A stretch of DNA of 64,000 nt from Coturnix japonica (lineage: Eukaryota; Chordata; Aves; Galliformes; Phasianidae): NCBI RefSeq assembly GCF_001577835.2, contig NC_029516.1, positions 22,131,648 to 22,195,647 of the forward strand. Reading direction: 5' to 3'. The notes under the pieces are model-generated. The model made no database searches and had not been told where the DNA came from. It saw only the letters and a program-made list of their open reading frames with translations. Within the stretch, counting starts at the first letter, position 1. Each line of letters opens with the position of its first letter. Positions 28,101-38,500 of this stretch are shown in pieces. Both the position numbers and the translations under genes were made by a program.

Positions 28101-29491
28101 GGTAGACAAGAGGTACAATATTCTCAAGTTGGAAGGGACCCATAAGGGTCATTGAGTCCAACTCCAGGTTCCACACAGGACCATACAAAAATCAGATCAA
28201 CTGTCTGAGAACATTGTGCAGATGCTTCTTGAGCTGTGGCAGCTTTGTGCCATGACCACTTCTCTGGGGAGCCTGTTCCAGTGCCTGACCACCTTCTTAG
28301 TGAAGAACCTTTTCCTGATATCCAGCCTGAAACTCTTCTGTCACAGCTTCATGCTGTTCCCTCAGGCCCTGTCACCCTCAGCAGAAAGAGACCAGCACCT
28401 GCTCCTCCACTCCCCCCTGTGAGGGAGCTGTAGGCTGTGATGAGACCTTCCCACAGCATAGCTCCTTGAGTTGGATGCCTCCTTCCTGCCATTGGCCCTT
28501 GTAGTTTTCATCACAAGCATTGCCAGTTCTCTTTTCAGCTTCCATTTCCTCTCTCATCTGCTCCTCCCTAATGCATCACTGAGTACCAGATGTCAGCATG
28601 GTGCCCCACCATGAATGATAAATGAGTATAAACTGTCCTAGATGTTTGTATCAGCTTTCTGCAGACATTAGGTAGTGAGGGTGGCTTCACTCACTGACTT
28701 CTGCTGTCCTAGTGAAACAATTGTCCTGGCTCCATATGTGTGGACTGTAAAAGGAGGAAAACAAATCCATCAGAAATTTGCTTCTTCAACCCCTAGGCTA
28801 GTCCTCTTGTTCAGAGGCTTTCAAGTCAACATGTAGATGCTAAATAGCTCTCTCTTCAATTCTCAAAAAGAAAAACGTCCTTTCCTTGCACCAGAGATCT
28901 TGAGTTACCAAAAGACTCCCAAGGGCTTTGTAAAGTATATGTTTTGAATGCTTAAATAAAAAGATTTGATTGCTGTAGGCTTTTTATATTCACACATACT
29001 GTCCCTCTCCCCAGTTTGAGGGCATCAGTTGTGCCTTGTGTGAACATGTCTATGAATTGCTTAGTTCAGAGGTTGGCTGTTGATGTTTGTGTGTTGAGGG
29101 GAAGAGGATAACATGATTCTACACAACTTCATGGTAGAGACAGTAGCTTTAAACTCTCATGTTTGTCTGCTGAAACATACCTTATGCTCAAAGATTTATT
29201 GACTTGCTATGAAGTGGAAGCTTTATAAACTCCTCCTTAGCTGATTTAGAATGCCTATAGCTTGTGAAGGGTTAAATGTAATGAAATAGCAGAAATTCAT
29301 GGAATTTTCAAGATACTCGGTGTGCAAACCTGACATGTTCTCTTATGCATTCAGAACTGTTTTAAAAGATTTTTATTATCTTTATAATCACTTCTACTCA
29401 TTAGACCAAAAATGCGATTAAAAACATAAGTTACTCTGTACTCCATGATACTTATGGTCAGTCTGGGATTTCTCCTGTAGCATTTTGTTTC

Positions 29492-29555
<64 letters not shown>

Positions 29556-32500
29556 CCACTGTTTTAATCTTGAACTTTTGTTGAATGTATTTACAGTTCC
29601 TGTTCAACTTTTGATGCCATTGAGGTCTTTTTACATGGCATTGGTCTAGAACACATAATAGGATTGTTGAAGGTAAGATATGATGCATCTGCTATCTATG
29701 ATTTCCTGAAAGCAAATGTGCTCTAAGTGTCAAAATAAATTTTATATTAATTTAAGTAAATGATTTCACCTTTGAAGTGTGAAGGTCTAGTGGACTGAAT
29801 TGCTTAATATAGATTTTGTGCATAAGACACGATGTGAGGGCACTTGTTTTCCTTTGATAAATGGATGGTGTCATTTTAGTGTGTGAAAACTGAAGTAAAA
29901 CTGAAGTGGGGGGAAAAAATTAAGTGAAAACACTGTTTATTTTTGAAACTATTTCTAATGACAGAAAACTGTTTGATTTATGTAGGACAGAGACGTGTAC
30001 TTATGGCAGCTTCTGACCATGCAAAAAGAAGAGATGATACAGGTTAGTTTTTTACTTCAGAAATCGTTTTCTTCTTTTTTGTAAATGGTTTCAATATCTT
30101 CCCTTTATTAATATGTAACCTAAATAAAAATTCATCTTCAGAGAGCTGTTTTTAAATCTTTAACAAATTCTTGAATTTTTATATAAAAGTAGACAGACTT
30201 TTTTGTGTTATCTGACAGACCAGCCTTAAATTCTGTGAGGTGAATTCTTGGGTCGTCTTTGTCTAGATCTGACTGTGGAGTGGAGGTTTCCTCTATTTCT
30301 TTGCTGTAATGGAGTGGGAGTTGGAGTGAGCAGGAAACAGTTCAGTTTAGAGTTTTAGTTGTTAGCATTGTTATGATGTGTGCTTTCCCTGAATGGAGAT
30401 CAGTGCTAGGATCAGCAGCAGATAATCCTATATATCCACTTCTTTTTTTTTTTTTCCTTTTTTTTAAAGGAAAAAGAAAATTTCTTACAGCTTACTGCAT
30501 TTGGGAAGCTCAGTATGTCACTGTTGTCCAGCAGCAGTTGATACGTTTTCATAATGTTTCAGTTTGTAGTAGAAATATCAGGTGGTTGTTTTTTCCTCAG
30601 ACTCCTCACTAAAATTACTGCTCTGGGAAATGAAAGATTTTATCCACTTGAAGGAGGATGCCATAATGAAATTTTACCATAACAGACTCTTTGGAATAGT
30701 ATAAGTACTTCAGGCTGCAGGATTTTTCTGAGCAGTCTGTACCTGGCCCAGGTTACCAGAGAGGCCTTGTTCAGTAAGGCCCTTTAGGCCTGCTCCCAGC
30801 TACTCATGTTATCCATGTACATCCTATGTCTCAGCTTTTTTCCCCCTCTATTCTCGTTTTGGATAACCAGTTGTTTTACCCTGGAACAGTGTCAAAGCAT
30901 TCATGGTACCGAGGAGGCATGTATTCTAGCAGCAGCAATCAAAATGTGACCACCAATAGTAGTGTCCCTTCAGAGCTGATGTCATGAAGCTGTCCTGCAT
31001 GGAGATTTGTCTTGTAACTGAGCAGAGTTAGCATTTTCAGTGTTTTGACAGAGCTCAGAAATACCTGTATTCTCGGAGGATGAGATGTAGGGGGAGTGCT
31101 GTCAATCAAGATTTTTTTTAAAGAGTTGATTTAGACATAAATATTACAAGACGTATCAGCATCTGTGTGGATTGCAGCATCCCAGTGTGGGCTTTATTTG
31201 ATTCCTTAAAGCCCCCCTTTACAGGAATTACATTGTGAATAATGCCTGGACTGGCTGTTCTTGCACAGGAAGACAGCTTCCCTAGGAGCAGGATTCTTTT
31301 TTGTCTTGTCTTGGCAACAGCAGAAAACAGTACCTGGAAAATGAGCCATATTTTGTCCGTGGATGTAAATGAATTAATCTTCAACCCAGAATTTAAAAAA
31401 ATAACATTGCACACCTGGCTTATTACCACTCATAAGTTATCGTCAATTCTTGATTATAGTTTTAGAGCTCTGCTAACAGTTTCTCCCCTTCCTGCTGGTA
31501 GAAAAATATCAACTCTGAAACAAGGAAACAGATTAGAAAGTTTTTGGTGTGATGGAAGATCTACTACTAACAGCCAGCTCTTTTAAATAGCCTGGATATT
31601 ATTACTGCAAAGATTAATGATGACTTCTGATGGGTGCCTCTGAACCATGCTGCTTTTTATCCAAGGAACAGGAGAAAAAATCCTGTCACTAACACGAGAC
31701 ACTTCCCTCCATCAAACTATATCGGGAAGATATTTTCTCTGTAAATATCTTTATCTGTATGCTACAACAGAGCCTAAACAATGACTCTTTCAAGCTGAAA
31801 TCCTTGCATTCCTTCAAGTTATAAACTGTTCCATAGTGAGACATGTCTGTTCAGTATACTGGGACAAGTCTATACAAGGTTTGGAGGTTTTTGTCTGCTC
31901 GTTCTTCTTGTGACAGTTGGATTTTTATTTTTGTTTTACTGGAGGAGAGGCATGTTCTTTTGAGTATTTGTCTCATAAGTCAGTGGCATGAATACTGGAT
32001 GCGTTTTGAACTGAGAAAATTCCTGTTTCACGTATCTAATCTATTCACATCTAATACGCTGCACTGAGCGTATTAGAAGAGAAATTGGCATCCTCTTCTG
32101 GATTTGAGAAAGCATAGTAAAAATTTGACACATCAAAATATAAACCAGGAGTTTAACTTCATCGTTAGAGAGTTATCTGGTCTGCATACTTCTGTATCAC
32201 AGTGCCAAGACTCTCCTTCCTCTGACCACCTTCCCACACACAAAAAAACATTTTATATTTGGCAGAAAATGAAATGAATAAAAAATAGTGACCATTTGGG
32301 CAACATGACAAAGATGTAAGAGTTCACGTATAACCTCACTGGTATGTTATCTGAGAAACATGCCATCTTTCACTTCAGGCAATTTGTTACTCACCTTCTT
32401 CTATTATTTCTGTCCAAACGATGACAGAGAAATCATGTTAATGCTGGTACATGAGTTTTCAAGGATTTTTTTCCATTTTATTTTACTCTTAAGTAAAAAC

Positions 32501-35500
32501 AAAGTTAGTCTATGTACCTAAAATAAAAGTCTGGACTATGTGTTGTCTGTTTTACAGATACAAGTAAATCCATATGCAGCACTTCCCTGTTCTTAGACAT
32601 GCGGCCATTTAAAAATAGTATTTGTACTATATAGGCTGCAGAGTATAACTGAACTGTCACCAGCTTAAAAGATTCCTCTTCCATAAGGAGGAAGAAGGGC
32701 TTCATACTCTGTTCTTGTTCCATGCATGTCATCGCATGAATGGTCAGAATATGGGTAAACCTTCCTGTTCAGCATAAGTGGTCTGGAAAGGAAGATTGTC
32801 TGCTTTGGAAAGGAGTTTGGACTGGTCCTTCTCAAGTTCTGCACCTGGTAGTTCTCGATTCAATAAGTCCTGTACTGATGGTAGACTGTGACAAAGATAT
32901 TTGACAGTTCGTTCTTCGTAAGGCATATCTTCAAGGTGTTGTGTGAGTGCTCAGTCAACAGATCTGTTCACAGAATGTGTAGTTATCTTTTATTTACAGG
33001 AACCCAAATTAGAGCATGTGTCTGATACACTGATCAGAAAGCTGTATCCTGATTTGCTTGTTCAAGAAACGAGAAGATGAATCAAAATCAATTCCAATCA
33101 TATAGTTCCTACTTCAGGTCAAGTAGTTTTAATATTCAGGAGTAACTACCACTCTGTCCTTAGAAGAGTTCATTTGAGTTTTCTAATTGTAATTAACTTT
33201 GCTGCTCTTAAAATGAACTTACTACCGTGTCATGAGATGACTGCTGTTAGATGTCACCTTGTTTTGTAAACGTTAAGAGAACATTAGTTCATACTAGATA
33301 GTGTACCACAAAACTCTTGAAAAAATAAGGTTTTTGAAAGAGATGTGATACCTTGCAAGACAGGTTTCCCTAAACAGGGAAAAATAAAATACATGTCCAA
33401 AGTCACATAAAAGCCTTTCTTGTAATCTGGTCCATTTCTTTTTAAGTCATCATTTGATGCACACTTAGCTCAGAAAAACGTAATGAGAACTATTAACAGT
33501 ATATTACTGTCATGATGATTGGTTGTTCTTCACTGTAAGATGGTCTAGATGATTCTGTGAAGTGTAAGATCCAAACAGTGTAGGGGTACTTGCACCAACT
33601 GCTGCTAATGTTTTTTAATACCCAGATTTTTCAGTATCCTGTGCAAGGTTAGTTTGGCTCTTACTTGGTTCTTGTCTTATTTTCTATTATGTTGTTGTGG
33701 GTTGTTTTATTTTTTATTATTTTATTTTAATTTCCTTTGGAAATAACAAACGTAGCTGATTGCTTAAAAAGGAACTTCTTTTGACTCTTAATAATTATAA
33801 ACTCATAAAATGAACAGTACTGAACTGTTTCAAACTGAATCATGTATCTGAAATTACTTTTTCAATTTAGATAGGTATTACAAATCCTGTAGATCAAGAG
33901 AAGCTCCTGGATGCCATTAAAGAGCTGCAAGTGGAAGAAACAAGATTTAAAGACCTTCCTGAATTAGCGAATCTGGAAATCAGGTAATAACTGTGTTTCT
34001 AAGGAAAGTAAACTGCAGTGCAAACTATTTAAGGTGACTGCAGTATTTTCTATGGCACGAAGCTTAGATTCTCTGGCATCTCATCCTATGCATAAACATT
34101 TGTGGGATGCCAGTTCGGGGGTCACAAGGAATGATAGTAGGTACATTTTGTGCAAAGGAAGTTCGAAGCAGCTTCCTGCTGTAGGAATCTTTTTATTGGT
34201 TACCTTGCCATCTTATGTCATTATTTTGGTCATCTCTGAGTGATGAATTCTTTATCTGTACCTCAGGCCTGCACTGCTGTGCACAAGTTCCAGTAGGTGT
34301 GTTAATATCAGATGACTTCTCTGGCTCCAGTTGTTCTTTAACTATCCCGATAAGCTTCAGTGAGCAGGTTTTTTATTTCTTTGTGGAACTGAGATCTTGC
34401 TCTCTTTGCTTACCCATCCTTCAAGAGCATTATTGACCCTTACAAACACTAAACAATATGGCCTGCGTAATTCTCCATTGTGACTGTACATAGGACAGAC
34501 TGTTAATACTGCTATCAAATATGAGAGTAAAATGCACTAAAAAAGTGTGGGAAGCAGAGATGTATGTTATTTCTGCATATGGGTTTAATTTTCAACTGAT
34601 TAATTAAACTACTTTTCTGTGTCCATTTAAATCATGTAGATTTCTGGATATTTTCCTTGTTTTTCTAGAAACAGCATTAATAAATTGTATCTGTCTCCTA
34701 AACGCTCGTAGAGCAGTTCCCATATGTACCACATGAAGAAAAACGAAGGCTGTAGTAAGGGTAGAGGTGTCTTAAGATTTCTTAAACCGTTTATTCTTCT
34801 GTTTTGTTGTGTGATTGTTTTATCCAGAAGGGAGCCCTGGATTTGGATTTAGATTCTGTGTTCCTATCTTCTTCCACATTACCTCACAGAGCTATAGAAT
34901 TGTTTTTGAAGAGTAAGTCCACCTGGATACTTTAAAAATGGACTTCAGCACAGAACTATGGTTTGCCTTTCAGAAGCCTGAATTAGCTGTACTATCTTTG
35001 TTTAGCTTGGAGAAGACTGCTTTGTTTCAGAGATGTGGTACCATCCCCATGCTGTAGCTGCATCATGAGTTAGGTTATCTGCACTTGTTTTTTCTCTTCC
35101 TAGACCCATCACCACTTGCTTAGCATTGTCACCTTCTTTGCGTAGGACTTGTGACTCCTCCTTGTATCCAATCTATTCATTACACAATTTTCTTCAGTCT
35201 AGATAAGTGAGTGTAGTTCCTCTTTACAGTGTATGTATAGGAAAGTGCTTGCAGCCCACATCTTGTCTCTCGAGTAGTGGCTTGACAGCTCTCTGAGCTA
35301 TTTCTTCCTTCTCCAAAAGGCTGGACAGACCTGTCTGCCTTACGTGGGGGTATAAGGCTAAACTTGACATTGTGTTGTAAGTTGGACTGAAGAATGTGCT
35401 AGGGTTCAAATGCATTCTGTATATGTCGCCATCCATCCTCTGGAGGCAGCTGAATCACAATGACACTGTGCTTTAGCCCTCGTGTCATGATTCTGTCTAC

Positions 35501-38500
35501 CACATTCTCCACTCCTGTTTAATCACTCTTAAATATTCTGATTGCTTCTGATGCTGGCAGCGTGCCTGTTTCTGTAACCATTACTGTGTTCATGCAGAAG
35601 TCTGCAGCCTTTTTGAGTTAGATTTTTGTGCCATGATACCAAGTTTGAACTGTGGGATGAGAGGGCATGCAAGGCTCTTGAAATGGGAAGCTCTTGAAAG
35701 ATTGAGGTGAGCTGTGAGATCCAGGTGTCTGTGTCCTAATGATACTGCCTTCTTGTCTCTGAGATTTCTCTGTCAAAGCAAGTATTTATTTTCTTCCAAA
35801 AGAAAATTAAGATGCAAAGTAGTATGTGTGCTACAAGACTGGAGAGCTGAAGTCTGGCACGCAAGAAGGTACAGAGCATCATAATATCCATGTTTTCTGG
35901 CAGCACGTGAGCTTTTCTTGTTAAAATAGAGGCTTTGCTGTTGAGGAAGCAGACTGGTCATCTGGGTGCCTGTGACCAAGTTCAATCAAATGGAAAATTA
36001 TTTTAATTCTTCATCAAGGAATCATTAGTTTCAGTTTAAGAAGAGCAGTTAAAGCTTCACATGTTGTTTTATGTTAGAAATGTGTGCTTTTTTAGATTGG
36101 GCAATAACAAGTGGTATTCAGTTCACACATTTAAGCAGGACAGCTACGAAAGTTTAAATGGGAAATAAGTGGAATAATAGAAAAAGTTACTATTCAGCGT
36201 GTGTATGGGGAGCGTGGGATGGAAGCAAACACATAATGTCAGGTGCAGTCTTACACAGCAGTAACATGGTCATTGTATGGAATTCTTAGTACCACGTGGT
36301 TTTGAAACCTATATAGATCTCTAAACAAGAAAATAATTGATTGAAGACTTAAGTACAAAAAATATGACAGCACTTCAGTTCAGGCGGGTATTGCACAGCT
36401 TTCTAAAAAATGGCTTGACATGTATTTCAGGAATCTGACCTTGAGACAAAAATCATACTCTGTTTACCTGCTCTTATATAAAGATTTTACTTGCCATTTG
36501 TTCAAAGTCGTTCTGTGAGAAGGAAGATCAGTCATTAAGTCATAAAAAAACTAACATAGTAGAAAATGTTGAACTGATTGATGATAAACTCGCAGTCTGC
36601 CTCGCAGTGTTTTGCTGCTGATATTTTGACAGCCATTAATTCTTTCAAAAAGTGATTTTTTTTTTAATGTTATTTTGGGTTCCAAATACTTCCAAATGGA
36701 AATAATGTCACTGCAGAGGATACTTCTTAAAAATATTTTTCATGGAATTTCTATTTTTATAATAAAGAAATATGTGACACGATGGTGGAAAAATATTTAC
36801 GGTGCTTTACCGTAGGAATTCTAGAGCTATTCTCAACAAAAATAATTCCTTTTGTGATAAGACAGGGAAGGTGCCATAACTGATTCTAGCTTGGTAATAA
36901 ATTATCTTTCTAAGCAGAAGAAAGTTTTCTGAGGGTCTCAGTTGAAGAAACTTTTCTTACCTCCAGATGTGATTAGTTTGCTTAGTGTTTACTTTAAATA
37001 TAGTTGTTGTTATATTGTTCTGAGTTAAGTAGTAATTTAATTTGTAAAAATAATAGGCTTTCTCATTTCCATTTCTTCATGTCCAACTCTGAACAATCCC
37101 TGTAGGGTAGCCTGTTCCAACTCCAAATTACAGACCAGGATACTCTTATTTTCCCCCCCATCTTCTCAAAAATATAAATACTCAGTCATAAATACTGCTA
37201 TGTCAGTATAAAATTGGCTCAGATGTCTGTTCCTGGTATTTCATGACTGTGATCTCTGTGCTCACGTGCACAGGAATAATGGTTATAATGCATTATGTCA
37301 TACAAAACACCATTTGTAGCAGGTAATGAAATGTTTTCATTGGTATAAACAGGATTGAAAGTGAGAAATAGAAGTGGAGGTTAACAGAATGTTTCTCAAA
37401 TGCTTTGGGTTGATAGTTCTCCAGCTTTGTGTGTAGCTAAATATTCCAGGTCATAATGATTTGTTGCCCTACCGAAATGGGAGGGAGGAGATGGAGGAGA
37501 TTGCAAGGAGTATTGGTATGGTCAATCAAGGTGTGCGGCTTGCTAAGATGTTATATGTTAGTGTTTAACTACCCTGTGTTAAACAGACTGGACTTACTGT
37601 AATGAAATTGTGTGTCTGATTTGCTCAGTAGCCAGTGTTGAAAATGCATAGATGATATTTAGCTTGCAGGAAGACGTAACATTTTACAAATAATGGCATA
37701 TGGTTTTATTTTGGTAGTGGAGATGAATGCCTCAAGTTTCTCCAGAAGTTAAATAAGGAGTGTAGTAACCTGATTGTTCCCGTGCAGACCATAAACAAAT
37801 ATTTCCTCGAAAATTCTCACAAGGTATTCAACAAAAGGGGAAAAGTGGTTTTGAGTTTGGGGGAATGGTGTTGTTCTGCCTTTGTAAAATGACTAACGTG
37901 CATGCTAACCAACTGTCTTGCTTACTTCTACTTTAGCAGAACTGTCCGATGTTCTGTCTCTAATGTAAGGGGCTTTTGGGAAACATTTGTTTCAAAAAGT
38001 TGAATCACCCAATTAAAGAAGATAAATCTGCTTTGTGGTGCTTCTGCTGTTGGTACAAGTGATTCAAGTGACAAGTTTCCACAAGGGCTTGAAAAGAATA
38101 GTAGATCAATGTCATGGATAAATCATACGATGGAAACCTGACAGAAATGAAGTTATAAACTTTTTCTGACCCTGTCCTTTATGCTGCATCGACTTATGAG
38201 TATTAAGTTACGACGTACAATAATTGTGGCCAATAACTCTGCTTCCTAACAGATGGTACTGCAGTGGGCACCAACTGAAAGATACATTGAAGTTTGCAAA
38301 GACTTGATTTGCAATGTTGAAAAGCTGGGAGAAGAAGTGAAGAGACTGAATGAACTCGTGGCAAAGGTGGGTGTGAGGAGCGAGGCTGTTATTTATTCTA
38401 TATAAGTTTCAATGTGTAGTACTGAATCATAGAATTACCCAGGTTGGAAAAGACCTTGAAGATCATCAAGTCCAACTGCAGCCTAACCAGTACCCTAAAA

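Larger units (their letters stand above)
27022..29596 (+). other. ASZ1 intron 7
   Basis: Holds a minus-oriented CR1 and a long TA microsatellite next to the exon 8 acceptor. The 27.4-28.1 kb part has minus-strand text that looks faintly coding but I cannot assign it. Confidence 0.65.
30043..33870 (+). other. ASZ1 intron 9
   Basis: About 3.8 kb. A T-rich run at 30,441-30,467. The 32.65-33.39 kb part holds a coding-like minus-strand frame and a candidate plus-strand alternative terminal exon, both annotated separately. Confidence 0.6.
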
